DNA of 64,000 nucleotides from Leptospira sp. WS58.C1 (GCF_040833995.1 NZ_CP162137.1:2218501-2282500), one strand, 5' to 3'. Positions 12,038-22,255 are shown, numbered from the stretch's first letter. The notes: generated from the letters alone by a model not told the origin. A program made the numbers and translations.

Positions 12038-12232
12038 ACCACTGACCGAAATTATCGTTCGAGAGCCATACTCTAATTCTCGCCGCTCCCGTAAACCAAA
12101 ATACGGTTTTCTCGGCTGAACATACAAAATAGACCCGAGTACCCTTCTTCGGGTTCCTTTATCCCAAATGGAGGTTCCTTTCTCCTTGATTTGGATTGTG
12201 CTTCTTTCAAGTTATCTTAATCTGGAGCTGAA

Positions 12233-13534
12233 ATGCCAGGATTCCTAGACCAACTTCTGCAAGGGGTAAACAGCGCTAGTCGTATAGTGACCAGCAGTTA
12301 TGTTTTTTCCACTAAAACCATCCTACTTTTAAAGGATTTGGCCACTGGAGGAAGTGGATCCCGTAATATTCCGGTCCGATTGAGAGAAGCGTTTGAGGAA
12401 TTAGGCGCAACGTATATTAAATTGGGCCAATTTATCGCATCGGCCCCTTCTCTTTTTCCCGAAGAGATCGTAACGGAGATGCAAAAATGTTTGGATTCCG
12501 TACGACCACTTCCGTTTTCAGATGTCCGGAAAGTATTAAAAAAAGAACTGGGTAGAGATTTTCAAAACTTATTCCAAAGTATAGATCCCGTACCGATGGC
12601 ATCCGCCTCCATTGCGCAAGTCCATTCCGCAGTGACCAAGGACGGCTTGGACGTAGTAGTAAAAGTGCAAAGGCCGGATATAGAAAGTGCGTTAGGAGCG
12701 GATCTTAACCTACTATTCTTAGCATCCAAACTATTCGAAATTTTTGTACCCGGCCTGAATAAATCGGGACTTTCCGAAATGGTAGGAATGTTCCAATCCT
12801 CGATCTTAGAAGAGATAGATTTTATAAAAGAAGCAAACAATTGCGAAGAATTCGAAAGATACCTTCTCTCCAACGGAGAGACCAGAGCAAGAGTCCCTAA
12901 AATTTATAAAGAACTCAGCACCAAAAAAGTTTTGGTCATGGAAAAATTTTATGGAGCTCCTATCACCGACGAAACCTCTCTGCGCAAGTTCAGTAAGGAT
13001 CCTTCTAAAACGCTTTCGGATGCTTTGGAGATTTGGTTTTCCACACTTTCAAGATCGGGATTTTTTCATGCAGATGTACATGCAGGAAACCTAATGATCC
13101 TTAGGGATGGAACGGTAGGTTTTATCGATTTCGGGATCGTAGGAAGGATCTCCTCCAAAGTTTGGGAAGGCCTAATGATCTTTTTGGAAGGACTTGCATT
13201 GAATAGAACGGATCGGATCGCAAACGGTTTAGTTCGTATGGATGGGACTGCCCAAGGGATAGACGAGAAAAAATTAGCCAAGGACCTGGAAACGGTTTTC
13301 GATCAGATGAGTAAAATGGTCTTAGATATTCAAATGGGGGAATTGGACGCCTTCGACGAAAAAAAGATGAACGCTATCCTTTTCGAGTTCAGGGATATCT
13401 CCGATCGTAACGGATTAAAGATCCCTAAAGAATTCGGACTTTTGATCAAACAAATCTTATATTTTGACAGATATATCAAATCTTTCGCGCCGGAACTGGA
13501 TCTGATCCGGGATAGGGAAAAATTTATCAAATGA
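12233..13534 (+). CDS. ABC1/UbiB-family atypical kinase
   Basis: A 433-residue member of the ABC1/ADCK/UbiB family. The KxGQ signature is seen in [10 protein letters not shown] (about 60-70), the Ala-rich loop in ASASIAQVH, the phosphate-binding Lys in VVKVQRP (about 143), and the catalytic [10 protein letters not shown] (about 278) with the metal motif DFG (about 298). Such proteins bind ATP and support isoprenoid-quinone or lipid metabolism. Unlike E. coli UbiB no C-terminal membrane helix pair is evident. GGAG precedes the ATG. The stop overlaps the feoA start (ATGA), an unexpected coupling to iron uptake. Confidence 0.9.
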   Translation: MPGFLDQLLQGVNSASRIVTSSYVFSTKTILLLKDLATGGSGSRNIPVRLREAFEELGATYIKLGQFIASAPSLFPEEIVTEMQKCLDSVRPLPFSDVRKVLKKELGRDFQNLFQSIDPVPMASASIAQVHSAVTKDGLDVVVKVQRPDIESALGADLNLLFLASKLFEIFVPGLNKSGLSEMVGMFQSSILEEIDFIKEANNCEEFERYLLSNGETRARVPKIYKELSTKKVLVMEKFYGAPITDETSLRKFSKDPSKTLSDALEIWFSTLSRSGFFHADVHAGNLMILRDGTVGFIDFGIVGRISSKVWEGLMIFLEGLALNRTDRIANGLVRMDGTAQGIDEKKLAKDLETVFDQMSKMVLDIQMGELDAFDEKKMNAILFEFRDISDRNGLKIPKEFGLLIKQILYFDRYIKSFAPELDLIRDREKFIK

Positions 13535-13764
13535 AATCCAAACTTTTCGAATTAGAAGAGGGAGAATCCGGCAAGATCACCGGAATCAAAAACGAATACG
13601 GAAAAACGGGACTAATCCGAAATCTTTTAGATATGGGGTTTCTTCCGGGGACAAAGATCACCGTGGTCCGAAAATTCCAGGACCAGGACAAGATGATCGT
13701 AAAATTGGGACTTGTCCGATTGGCCATTCGAAAAATGGAAGCGGACCTTCTTGAATTGAATTAG
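13531..13764 (+). CDS. feoA: Ferrous iron transport protein A
   Basis: A 77-residue SH3-like protein, the usual FeoA length. The family pattern of a Gly-x-Ile (GKITGI), then [15 protein letters not shown] and a C-terminal [11 protein letters not shown] is clear. FeoA acts in the cytoplasm on FeoB to support ferrous iron uptake. Its start overlaps the kinase stop by four bases and feoB follows three bases after its stop, so all three genes should be on one mRNA. Confidence 0.93.
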   Translation: MKSKLFELEEGESGKITGIKNEYGKTGLIRNLLDMGFLPGTKITVVRKFQDQDKMIVKLGLVRLAIRKMEADLLELN

Positions 13765-13767
13765 TTT

Positions 13768-15909
13768 ATGAAATTATTAAATACTGAAATACAGGCTTTG
13801 GAACACAAAACGGAGAAGTTCCGGGTTTTACTTACAGGTAATCCGAACTGCGGCAAATCCACATTATTCAATAGACTAACCGGACTTAGACAAAAAACGG
13901 GGAACTACCATGGCGTAACCGTTGAAAAAGCGGAAGGAAGTATCCATACGGAATATACAACGGTCCATATTGTGGATCTTCCCGGTGCTTATAGTTTAGG
14001 CGGAGAATCGGAAGACAAACAGGTAACAACCCGCATTCTACTTTCCAGAGGAGCTGAAGACAAACTCATTTTTGTATTGGATGCGGTTGCGATAGAAAGA
14101 GGGCTCCAATTTTTATTACAGGTATCTTCTCTCAAGATCCCAATGATCGTCGCAGTCACAATGAACGATACCTTGGAAAAGAAGGGAGTTCATTTAGATC
14201 TAAAAGTTTTATCCAAGGCCTTTGGAGTTTCTTTTTATTTCGTAAATCCAAGATCGGGAGAAGGTGTAGAAGTTTTTGAAAAAGTTTTGATGGACGTTTC
14301 TTCTTATAAGATCCCAAATCCGGATTTTTCCTGGGACAAAAAAAGGACCGCACTGATAGAGTCCGTACTATCCAAACTTTCCGTTGACGATCCCGATTCG
14401 GTCCGATTCGTATTAGAGAATAGTTTTAAAGAATTTAGCGGAGAGATCCTACAAACTGGACTTCCTTCTTCTAATTTTTTCCCGGAAAAAACCAAAAAAT
14501 TCATTCGTTCCGAATGGCAAAAGTCTAAATTAGAATTCTCTTATGGAGAAGAACTAGTCCAAAGATCCATCTGGATCAAAAAACTTTTATCCAAGGCGGT
14601 CTCCGGCTCCGAGATAACCGAAAAAGGTATACTTGGATTTGCGGATAAAATACTTCTCCACCCTATTTGGGGAATTATCGTCTTTTTAGGGATTATGGCC
14701 TTGGTATTTCAGTTCTTATTCACCTGGTCGGAAGTGCCCATGGATTGGATAGAAGCAAGAATTAGCGATCTTGCCGATTGGACCGGGAATTATTTACCGG
14801 ACGGACCGGTGCGTTCCCTCATCCAAGAAGGAATGATAGGTGGAGTCGGAGCTGTTTTGGTATTCGTTCCACAGATCAGTTTGTTATTCTTATTTATAGG
14901 GATCATGGAAGAAAGCGGATATATCGCGAGAGCTTCCTTCTTAATGGACAGGTTCATGGGAAAATTCGGGCTTTCCGGTAAATCTTTTATCCCATTACTT
15001 TCCAGTGCGGCATGCGCAGTACCTGCAATTATGGGTACCCGAACAATCGAAAACAAAGCGGACAGACTTACGACAATCCTAGTATCTCCTTTGATCACTT
15101 GTTCCGCCCGATATCCGGTTTATATTTTAGTGATAGGTACTGTATTTTCCGCAGAGCCGATTTTCGGGATCTTCTCCCCTAAAGTTCTAGCGTTATTCGG
15201 TCTTTTCCTATTAGGAATGTTCGCCTCCATGGGAGCCGCTTTCCTATTCAAAAAAACTTTTTTCAGATCGGAACCTGCTTATTTTTTAATGGAACTTCCG
15301 AGATACCAATGGCCTTCTCTCAAAAGTCTATTTTTTACGGTTTATAAGAAGATCAGAGCCTTCCTTGAAAATGCCGGAAAAGTAATCCTATTTATCTCCA
15401 TTATACTTTGGTTCTTAGCAAATTATCCAAGGGTAGAAGTTTCCAAAACCGAAAATTTAAACCCGACCCAAGCGAAGTCCTTACAAATTTCCGAATCCTA
15501 CGCAGGTAGAATGGGAAAAATGATGGAGCCCGTCTTAGAACCGATCGGTTTCGGATGGAAAATGGGACTTGGGATCATCACTTCGTTTGCAGCGAGAGAA
15601 GTAATGGTATCCACATTATCGATCGTATACGGTGTCCAAGGAGAAGATTCCGAAGATGAAAATCTACGATCCGCTCTCAGAAAAGACAAGGATCCGGAAA
15701 CCGGAAAACCGGTCTGGACGATCGCAAGCGCACTCAGCTTACTTATATTTTTCGCATTTGCCTGCCAATGTATGTCCACTCTTGCCGTTGTGAAAAAAGA
15801 GACAAACTCCCTTTTCTGGCCGTTCTTCATGTTCACTTACATGACGATTCTTGCATATAGTTCCTCTTTTTTAGTTTTCCATTTTTCTAAATTTTTAGGC
15901 TGGAATTAA
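13768..15909 (+). CDS. feoB: Ferrous iron transporter B
   Basis: Inner-membrane Fe(II) importer of 713 residues. The cytoplasmic G domain starts at GNPNCGKST (about 24-32), with the G3 motif DLPG and a GDI-like helical region before the first membrane helix near residue 290. The membrane part contains two Gate regions with conserved Cys ([10 protein letters not shown] and [13 protein letters not shown]) that mark the ion path, and the late FACQCMST motif. Length and order are normal. No feoC is present. An upstream iron-responsive site cannot be placed because the gene is internal to the transcript starting before the UbiB-type kinase. Confidence 0.96.
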   Translation: MKLLNTEIQALEHKTEKFRVLLTGNPNCGKSTLFNRLTGLRQKTGNYHGVTVEKAEGSIHTEYTTVHIVDLPGAYSLGGESEDKQVTTRILLSRGAEDKLIFVLDAVAIERGLQFLLQVSSLKIPMIVAVTMNDTLEKKGVHLDLKVLSKAFGVSFYFVNPRSGEGVEVFEKVLMDVSSYKIPNPDFSWDKKRTALIESVLSKLSVDDPDSVRFVLENSFKEFSGEILQTGLPSSNFFPEKTKKFIRSEWQKSKLEFSYGEELVQRSIWIKKLLSKAVSGSEITEKGILGFADKILLHPIWGIIVFLGIMALVFQFLFTWSEVPMDWIEARISDLADWTGNYLPDGPVRSLIQEGMIGGVGAVLVFVPQISLLFLFIGIMEESGYIARASFLMDRFMGKFGLSGKSFIPLLSSAACAVPAIMGTRTIENKADRLTTILVSPLITCSARYPVYILVIGTVFSAEPIFGIFSPKVLALFGLFLLGMFASMGAAFLFKKTFFRSEPAYFLMELPRYQWPSLKSLFFTVYKKIRAFLENAGKVILFISIILWFLANYPRVEVSKTENLNPTQAKSLQISESYAGRMGKMMEPVLEPIGFGWKMGLGIITSFAAREVMVSTLSIVYGVQGEDSEDENLRSALRKDKDPETGKPVWTIASALSLLIFFAFACQCMSTLAVVKKETNSLFWPFFMFTYMTILAYSSSFLVFHFSKFLGWN

Positions 15910-15911
15910 GA

Positions 15912-17867
15912 ATGATAAAAAGGCTACCTGCAAACCTTAGGATAATTCTATTCTACTCTTTTTGTTTTCTGATCCTTTTAACCGCTTTTAGATTCGTATT
16001 ACTCTTTATCTACTTCCCTAAACTGGGAAATTCCTCGATCAGCGAAGTAATCAACTCCTTTTTGATCGGGATTCGCTTTGATCTATGTGTGATCTCCATC
16101 GTAATCGGGATCTCCTGGATCTTATCTTCCTTTCATTATCCGAATCGCTGGAAGTACTATAGATATGTATGGGGAATTCTTCCGATTCCATTATTCTTAT
16201 GGATGACCGGACATCTGATCGGAGATACGATCTATTTCGGAGAGGCTGACAAACATCTAGGTTATGAAGGATTCGTATTTTTAGGAAAAGACCTACTTAT
16301 ACTGATAGAAGCCGGGATCAAAAACGACACCTTAAAAGTGGTCCTGGGATTGCTCGGAATATTTACGGGACTTCCCGCACTAATTTATCTTTTTGTAAAA
16401 TACAATGGATATCAATATTCTCCGGAAAATAAATACGGGGAATTAGCACAGATCCCGATCTCTATCATCCTAGTTTTACTTTTGTTCCGAGGAGGTGTCC
16501 AACCCCGACCGTTAAGATCCACGGAAGCTATTCATTCGGAAAATCCTTTTTTAAACCAACTTCCGTTAAACGGAGTATTCACAACCATTATGGACCTTAA
16601 GTCCAAGTCCATTCTGCCCGAATTACAAATGTCTAAAGAAGAATCGATTCGAATCGTACGAAAAGAGATCGATTACGCGGGTGCAAAGTTTATAGATCCC
16701 GAATATCCGCTTCTAAGAGAAACTTCGGAAACCAGAAAGGAAACTCCCCCGAATATAGTTCTCATTCTTCTGGAAAGTTGGACAGGAAAATTCCTTAAGC
16801 CGAACGGTGATGGGATCGTTGGCGGAAAAGAACTTGCTCCTTATTTTAACTCCCTATCGCAAAAAGGCAGATACTTTCCTAATTTTTTTGCCACAGGAGG
16901 AAGAACCGTAAACGGCCTAATGTCAGTACTCACAGGCATTCCGGATCGTCCCGGTATCACAGTGGTGAGGACTCATCAGGTTTTAGGAAATTTCGGCGGC
17001 CTTGGGTCTTTATTAAAAACGGTCGGCTATTCCACCTACTTTGTGCATGGAGGAGATGTAGGATTTGATAATATGAGTTTTCTTTTTCCTCATTGGGGTT
17101 TCGACACGATCATCGGAAAAGAAGAAATCGAAAAAACAGGGAAATATAGATCGGGAGCCTGGGGATTTTATGACGGCGACGTATTAGAAGAATTGCATAC
17201 GACGATCTCAAACGCGAAACCACCGTTTGTTGCGGTCAGTCTCACGCTTACCACACATTATCCATATCAGGTTCCTGAGACATCGAGACATCGTTATCCG
17301 GAAACGATGAAAGATTCCGACTATTTTAATACCTATTCCTATTCGGACGAGTCCATCGGCAGATTTATGGAGAAGGCGGAAAAGTCCCCTTACTTCCAAA
17401 ATACCATCTTCATATTCGTTGCGGATCATACACATCATAGGGATCTAAATCCATTCGAAGATCGTAATATTCCATTGTTAATTTATTCTCCCAAATATAT
17501 AAAACCGGGATTAGATCCTAAAATTTCCTCTCAATTGGACGTGATTCCGACCATTTTGGGGCTTGTGGGCAAAAAAGTAAAATTTTCCTCCTTCGGTAGG
17601 GATCTGCTTTCGAATTCTCCGCAACCCAAAACGAGCGGTTCTTATTTTGCATTTTCTAGCGTAATAGGTTGGATCGAGAATGAATATGCACTTTATAGGT
17701 CCACGGAAGGGGAACTAAGAGAAGCGTATCCAATGCCTTGGAGTGAGAGCAAGGCCAAGTGCGCCTCTATCAAGGAAACCTGCGACGAATATGAGCGGAA
17801 AGCTAAGGCGTTTTTAAATCTGAGTTATGAACTTTTAAATACGAATCGGATCTTTCCGGAGAAATAA
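15912..17867 (+). CDS. LtaS-type sulfatase-fold phosphotransferase
   Basis: Membrane protein of 651 residues: about five N-terminal helices (within 10-205) and a periplasmic sulfatase-fold domain (about 270-600). Catalytic landmarks of lipoteichoic-acid synthase-like enzymes are visible: metal Glu in LLESWT (about 286), Thr nucleophile in GGRTVNG (about 331), and VADHTHH (about 505). Such enzymes transfer glycerol-phosphate or a similar head group from phospholipid to an acceptor. Spirochaetes of this type have no lipoteichoic acid, so the acceptor may be a glycan or lipid of the envelope; that is inference. It follows feoB by two bases and probably shares its transcript. Confidence 0.88.
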   Translation: MIKRLPANLRIILFYSFCFLILLTAFRFVLLFIYFPKLGNSSISEVINSFLIGIRFDLCVISIVIGISWILSSFHYPNRWKYYRYVWGILPIPLFLWMTGHLIGDTIYFGEADKHLGYEGFVFLGKDLLILIEAGIKNDTLKVVLGLLGIFTGLPALIYLFVKYNGYQYSPENKYGELAQIPISIILVLLLFRGGVQPRPLRSTEAIHSENPFLNQLPLNGVFTTIMDLKSKSILPELQMSKEESIRIVRKEIDYAGAKFIDPEYPLLRETSETRKETPPNIVLILLESWTGKFLKPNGDGIVGGKELAPYFNSLSQKGRYFPNFFATGGRTVNGLMSVLTGIPDRPGITVVRTHQVLGNFGGLGSLLKTVGYSTYFVHGGDVGFDNMSFLFPHWGFDTIIGKEEIEKTGKYRSGAWGFYDGDVLEELHTTISNAKPPFVAVSLTLTTHYPYQVPETSRHRYPETMKDSDYFNTYSYSDESIGRFMEKAEKSPYFQNTIFIFVADHTHHRDLNPFEDRNIPLLIYSPKYIKPGLDPKISSQLDVIPTILGLVGKKVKFSSFGRDLLSNSPQPKTSGSYFAFSSVIGWIENEYALYRSTEGELREAYPMPWSESKAKCASIKETCDEYERKAKAFLNLSYELLNTNRIFPEK

Positions 17868-17906
17868 ATTTTTAGGTTTGGGGAATCGGATATTGGTAGA
17901 AAATCT

Positions 17907-17927
17907 CCCCGCCCTTTCTGGGCGGGG
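17907..17927. repeat. Strong GC hairpin
   Basis: CCCCGCCC-TTTCT-GGGCGGGG is a perfect 8-bp inverted repeat with a 5-base loop, 40 bases after the LtaS-type gene. On the plus strand no T tract follows directly (GCCGGTCGG follows), so it may stabilise the 3' end of the iron-uptake transcript rather than terminate it; on the minus strand AGATTTTCT follows. Confidence 0.6.
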
Positions 17928-17996
17928 GCCGGTCGGTGGTACCCCGAACCCATCGCACAAAATCGGATTTTTTTCCTATCGATTTCTGTCCTAAAA

Positions 17997-18014
17997 TTTG
18001 TAGGAGCTCCAACA
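17997..18014. repeat. Interspersed repeat unit, family 2 (GTAGGARCTCCAACA)
   Basis: TTTGTAGGAGCTCCAACA, a member of the short repeat family seen also at 20346-20447 and 42176-42280. The 274-base gap 17868-18141 otherwise holds the hairpin at 17907 and the ribosome-binding site AGGAGAAAGA of the next gene. Confidence 0.6.
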
Positions 18015-18141
18015 AACAGATCTATGTTTATTTTCTTGCCTTGCTACTTAGACTGAATTCCGAGAGAAATCATCCTTCCCTTTCCGGCTAAGTATTCCGA
18101 TCTTAGTCTTAAGGGTATTACCTCTCATTTCAGGAGAAAGA

Positions 18142-19155
18142 ATGTCTTTTTCAAAAAGTTTTCGTTTGGAAGAAAAATGGGAAATCGGTCCGGATTCTTC
18201 CCCGTTTATAATCGCCGAGATTGGATTGAATCATAACGCAGATCCGGAATTAGGAAAGAAGACCATCCAGGCTGCAAAAAAGGCGGGTGCGGATGCGGTA
18301 AAATTCCAAACCTACAGAACCGAAAACTTTTTAGATATTAAAAATCCTAAGGCGAAAGTTCTCGTGGATATTTTCCAAACCTACGAGCTTTCCGAAAAAT
18401 TGCACACTGAATTCCAAAAAACGGCAAAGGAAGAAGGCCTTTTCTTCTTCTCCACACCTTTAGATCCTGGAAGCGTAGACCTTTTAGTAAATATAGGAGT
18501 AAAAGCTCTTAAGATTGCGAGCGGAGATATCGTAAACAAACACCTTCTGCAAAAATGTGCAAGCACAGGACTTCCTTTATTCTTATCTAGCGGCGCAGCG
18601 GAAGGTTTCGAAGTTATTAGAGCATTGGAACTCTTGGAATCCGAAAAAGTAAAGGATCTGGTATTATTCCATTGTGTTTCTCTTTACCCCACCCCTCCAG
18701 AAAAAGCGAATTTGCAAACTATAGAATATTATAAAAATATATTCAATGGTCCTTTAGGTTTTTCGGATCATACTGCAGGAAGTATCGCTGGCGCATTGGC
18801 AGTGTCGTTAGGCGCAGGCGTTTTAGAAAAACATTTTACCTTGGACAAAACACTTCCCGGACCTGACCATACAATCTCTGTAGATCCTCCAGAACTGAAA
18901 TCCTATGTAGAAAATGCAAAACTTGCATTTCAAATGAGGGGAGAAAAGAAGAAGGTAGTGCAACCGCAAGAAGCAGGGGGTAGATTTTTCGGAAGAAGAG
19001 GGATTTACGCGGATCAAAGCGGAAATCCGATCGCACTTCGTCCGGATCTAAGCCAGGAGGATAAAAGATATTTTGATTCTTGGAAGCTGGATGAGGCAAA
19101 GTCCCTCGTCAAACAATGTAAAGGACCAAATCCGGGAGAACCTTTTTTATCTTAA
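18142..19155 (+). CDS. NeuB-family sialic/legionaminic acid synthase
   Basis: TIM-barrel enzyme (337 residues) that condenses phosphoenolpyruvate with an N-acyl hexosamine to give a nonulosonic acid. The family signature FIIAEIGLNHNAD (about 23-35), KFQTYR, the metal/PEP segment SDHTAGS and EKHFTLDK...GPDH are all present. The C-terminal SAF (antifreeze-like) domain, normally about 60 residues and important for substrate binding in the partner subunit, appears shortened and altered after RRGIYAD. No other nonulosonate gene is adjacent, so the product (sialic, legionaminic or pseudaminic acid) cannot be decided. AGGAGAAAGA precedes the ATG. The M23 peptidase gene begins two bases after its stop. 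Confidence 0.88.
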   Translation: MSFSKSFRLEEKWEIGPDSSPFIIAEIGLNHNADPELGKKTIQAAKKAGADAVKFQTYRTENFLDIKNPKAKVLVDIFQTYELSEKLHTEFQKTAKEEGLFFFSTPLDPGSVDLLVNIGVKALKIASGDIVNKHLLQKCASTGLPLFLSSGAAEGFEVIRALELLESEKVKDLVLFHCVSLYPTPPEKANLQTIEYYKNIFNGPLGFSDHTAGSIAGALAVSLGAGVLEKHFTLDKTLPGPDHTISVDPPELKSYVENAKLAFQMRGEKKKVVQPQEAGGRFFGRRGIYADQSGNPIALRPDLSQEDKRYFDSWKLDEAKSLVKQCKGPNPGEPFLS

Positions 19156-19156
19156 T

Positions 19157-20263
19157 ATGATCCGAAAAATCTGTCTTTTATTTACGGCTCTTTCTTTCGG
19201 TCTATCCGCAGCTCCCAAGTCTTACGGCTCACTGGGTTCCGAAGTGGATTTTTTGGACTTCGGAAAAGTGACAGTGGCTCCTTTTTCTTATTCCGTGTCT
19301 TCTTCTTACGATGAAGAATATGGAGCTTTCAATCTATTCGATTCCAATCCAAAATCGTATTGGTATTCTTCCGGTGGGAATAAACCGGAATGGATCATCG
19401 TAGATTTCGGTTCCAAAAGACTGATCAATGCAATAGAAATTTTAGTGCCTATGTTCCGGGGAAAAAGAGCAGCAGAAGAATACGAGATCCAAGTCCTTCA
19501 CCAGGAAAATTGGAAAACTATTTTTAAGAACGATAGAGTGGACTTAGTGAACCATCATAATCTTCCTCCGATCGATGCATCCATTCTTAGATTATATTTT
19601 CCTAAAACGGAAGAAAAGAGTATCGTGATCGGAGAATTTAAGATCCTGCTGAATGGAACCGTCCTAAATTCGATTTCCAATAAATTCACAGGATATCAAT
19701 ACCCTGTTCCGGACGGACTTCTTCCGGAAAAAGATTATCAACTTCCAGGCGCGCCCAGAGAATACAGGAACGGGATCCACAAAGGATTAGACATTTATTA
19801 TAAACGGGAGAAGATCGGTCCACCTAGACGTTTGACCTTCGATGATGTTTTGGTTTCTCCCGCAGATGGAACCATCATACGCGCGGATCTGGATTATTCT
19901 CCTATGACACTTTCGGAATTCCAAAAATATTCCACGTTAGCTCAGAAAAACGGAGTTACTTATGTGGAAAAAGATTTTGGAGGAAGACAGGTTTGGATCG
20001 ATCATGGAAACGGAGTTATGACCTCTTTCAATCATCTTTCCTCGATTAAAAGAGGGATCAAACCCGGAGCAAAGGTAAAAGCGGGTGAAGAGATAGGCAA
20101 CGTTGGCAATTCAGGTCTCATGGGAGAAGCAAAAGGGAATGACGAAAACATCCATTTACATTTCGAGATCTGGGTGGACGGAGAATATCTGGGTGCTGGA
20201 GTTCCTACAAATCAAATGAGGAAACTTCTGCAGTTTTTCTTTTCGAAATCGAACTTAAATTAA
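19157..20263 (+). CDS. Secreted M23 metallopeptidase with discoidin-like domain
   Basis: Exported protein of 368 residues. The start chosen (ATG at 19157) gives a clear signal peptide, MIRKICLLFTALSFGLSAA; the longer reading overlaps the NeuB gene and hides it. Residues about 40-170 look like an F5/8-type C (discoidin) carbohydrate-binding fold: AFNLFDSNPKSYWYS, WIIVDFGSKRLINAIEI. The C-terminal half is an M23 (LytM-type) domain with metal ligands in HKGLDI (about 207) and HLHFE (about 333) plus the WIDHGNG core. It probably cleaves or binds peptidoglycan cross-links. The discoidin+M23 arrangement suggests sugar-directed targeting. It follows NeuB by one base, so the two are co-transcribed. 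Confidence 0.88.
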   Translation: MIRKICLLFTALSFGLSAAPKSYGSLGSEVDFLDFGKVTVAPFSYSVSSSYDEEYGAFNLFDSNPKSYWYSSGGNKPEWIIVDFGSKRLINAIEILVPMFRGKRAAEEYEIQVLHQENWKTIFKNDRVDLVNHHNLPPIDASILRLYFPKTEEKSIVIGEFKILLNGTVLNSISNKFTGYQYPVPDGLLPEKDYQLPGAPREYRNGIHKGLDIYYKREKIGPPRRLTFDDVLVSPADGTIIRADLDYSPMTLSEFQKYSTLAQKNGVTYVEKDFGGRQVWIDHGNGVMTSFNHLSSIKRGIKPGAKVKAGEEIGNVGNSGLMGEAKGNDENIHLHFEIWVDGEYLGAGVPTNQMRKLLQFFFSKSNLN

Positions 20264-20265
20264 AG

Positions 20266-20486
20266 TTTATTTCGCACGGAGCACACAGAGGTCACTGAGT
20301 TTAAAGGGCTCAGAGACTATTTTCACACAGAGCCGTGGAGATTTATTTGTAGGAACTCCAACACGCGGAATCAAGTTAGATTTTGATCCTTTGGGAACTC
20401 CTACACGGAAAATCAAATCCGATTCCGATCCTGTTGGAGTTCCTACATCAAACTCTCTGTGTTCTCCGTGAACTCCGTGCGAAAAA
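20266..20486. repeat. Composite of interspersed repeats (families 1 and 2)
   Basis: The whole intergenic gap is repeat DNA. Family-1 arms lie at 20266-20345 (TTTCGCACGGAGCACACAG) and, inverted, at 20451-20486 (CTCTGTGTTCTCCGTGAACT). Nested between them are three family-2 units: TTTGTAGGAACTCCAACA (20346-20363), TTGGGAACTCCTACA (20391-20405) and TGTTGGAGTTCCTACA (20432-20447). It looks like one repeat into which the second family was inserted and multiplied. Confidence 0.75.
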
Positions 20487-20492
20487 ATATAC

Positions 20493-21374
20493 TTAAAGAA
20501 TTCCTTTAGATCTCAGGTAATTTAAAATTTTCGTTCCGAAAAACCAAGTGATCCATCCTCCTACAGCTGCAAATGCATATAAGAAAGAGAATAATAGGCC
20601 GTATTTGATGGTCCACTCTAAGGATATTTTACATTTTTTCAATAAAGTAACAAATCCTCCGGAAACGGCACCTGTTTCCTTTAAGGTAAATTTGATCGTG
20701 CAAAATTCATTCTCCTGATCGAATTCTCCTAACTTCACCCCTAGGTCTTGGATCTTACCCTCTATCTCTAAAATTTCTTTTTCCAAAGAGATCAATTCTT
20801 CTATCTTTCCGTTCTTTCCCTTTAAACCCAAAAGCCCTGCTTTAGATTTTTCTAAAGAGATCCGCGTAGCGGTGATGTTCTTGTATTCGTTCGTTTTGTC
20901 CGTCTTGTTCACGGAAATAGAATCTATAACTCCGATTGTCTGGATGGATTCAACCATGGAATCGAACTCGTCCGGGTTTACTCCAATTCCCAACTGCAAT
21001 GTTCTTTTGCCGGGAAGTCCGGATCTTTGTTCGTATTGGATGACACCCTTGGCATCCTCTACCATCTTGCGTGTTTTCTTTTCGTTCTCCTCGAACTCGG
21101 AAGTTTTGGAAGAAACCGCGGCCACCTTCTCGTATTTTTGAGAAGATGCAGAGATCGTAGTCTTGTCCTGAGGAGCATAAAACTTTTCGGAGGCGTAGTT
21201 TTTACGCCCATAGTCGAAATTGATAGAAGAACCTTGTTCTTGGTTTACAATATTCGTTTCAGGACCGACCGCATAACTGTAAATGAGCCGGAATATAAAT
21301 AGAAATAAGAAAATTCCTCCAAATACGAGTGAAAACTTTTTAATAAACTTAGAAACGCTGGTATATTGTTCCAT
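20493..21374 (-). CDS. DUF4349 membrane protein
   Basis: A 293-residue protein with an N-terminal membrane helix (about 15-33), a long extracytoplasmic region rich in coiled coil and a C-terminal membrane helix (about 262-285). The segment with VEDAKGVIQYEQRS, then GVNPDEFDSMVESI and a Leu/Glu-rich coil around SLEKEILEIEGKIQDL matches the DUF4349 family; related proteins often are lipoproteins or regulators of unknown role. GGGTAGG sits directly before the ATG. A TrmH-type gene lies upstream on the same strand, 29 bases away. Confidence 0.8.
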   Translation of the reverse strand: MEQYTSVSKFIKKFSLVFGGIFLFLFIFRLIYSYAVGPETNIVNQEQGSSINFDYGRKNYASEKFYAPQDKTTISASSQKYEKVAAVSSKTSEFEENEKKTRKMVEDAKGVIQYEQRSGLPGKRTLQLGIGVNPDEFDSMVESIQTIGVIDSISVNKTDKTNEYKNITATRISLEKSKAGLLGLKGKNGKIEELISLEKEILEIEGKIQDLGVKLGEFDQENEFCTIKFTLKETGAVSGGFVTLLKKCKISLEWTIKYGLLFSFLYAFAAVGGWITWFFGTKILNYLRSKGIL

Positions 21375-21402
21375 CCTACCCTACTTTTTTGGCTGAAGTG
21401 AT

Positions 21403-22143
21403 CTATTGGACCCTTGTTGCTTCCGATCTGATCCTTTGTAATAGGTCGGATTCGACAAGATTTCCGTTATGAAGACATTTTTTATAATACGAATTTCGGA
21501 TATACACCTTCTCCTCCTCCGTTAAGGTCCAATTCGGGACTTCCTTTCTTAACCTGAACACAAGATGCGAAAGTACTATAGCTACTGTTACCGAAATATT
21601 ATAACTTTCCGTAAATCCGTACATGGGAAGTTTTAGAAATACGTCCGCTTCTTCCCTGGCATAGGAAGATAACCCATGCTCTTCCGATCCAAATAGTATG
21701 GCGCTTGGTTTATCTAACGGTAAGGTATCTAGTTCGTAGGAATTTTCGAAAGTATAAGGAGAGGTTGCCACGATTCGATACCCTTTTTCTTTCAAACCGC
21801 TTATACAATGTCTAGTATTATCGAAATTCGGCTTTTGGTATTTGTGGATCTGTATCCATTTTTGTGCGCCTAAAGCAATACCTTCATTCGGTTTATAAGA
21901 GTTTTTATTTTCCACAACATGGATCTCGGCTAAACCTAAACATTCGGAAGTCCGTACCGGAGCGCTAGCATTATAAGGTTGGAATATATCCTCCAACACA
22001 ATTGTTAAGTACTTTGTTCGAAAAGAGGCGACTTCTTGGATCTTTGAGACCTTCTCCGCTGATATTAGAGTTTTAAAATACTCTTCCAACTTCTTTGCTT
22101 CTTCGAGGTTTATAAAATTTGAATGTTCCCGGGCCAGTTTCAT
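21403..22143 (-). CDS. TrmH-family RNA 2'-O-methyltransferase
   Basis: SPOUT methyltransferase of 246 residues. Motif 1 (LEDIFQPYNASAPVRTSE, with the catalytic Asn-x-Arg style spacing), motif 2 (LFGSEEHGLS) and motif 3 (LPMYGFTESYNISVTVAI) form the trefoil knot that binds S-adenosylmethionine. Closest in pattern to TrmH, which methylates G18 of tRNA, and the C-terminal RNA-binding tail is present too. The start is taken as the ATG at 22143; a TTG two codons earlier is possible. Without comparison, other RNA substrates remain possible. Confidence 0.85.
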   Translation of the reverse strand: MKLAREHSNFINLEEAKKLEEYFKTLISAEKVSKIQEVASFRTKYLTIVLEDIFQPYNASAPVRTSECLGLAEIHVVENKNSYKPNEGIALGAQKWIQIHKYQKPNFDNTRHCISGLKEKGYRIVATSPYTFENSYELDTLPLDKPSAILFGSEEHGLSSYAREEADVFLKLPMYGFTESYNISVTVAIVLSHLVFRLRKEVPNWTLTEEEKVYIRNSYYKKCLHNGNLVESDLLQRIRSEATRVQ

Positions 22144-22255
22144 GTTCAAAATGTTTTATTTCCTAGACAATTTTACAGAGAAACTTGGAAGCCAGCGAAT
22201 CGACACTAAACACATATCAAGTAATTCCGTACGGCAAGGTTTATTTTTTTGCGTC

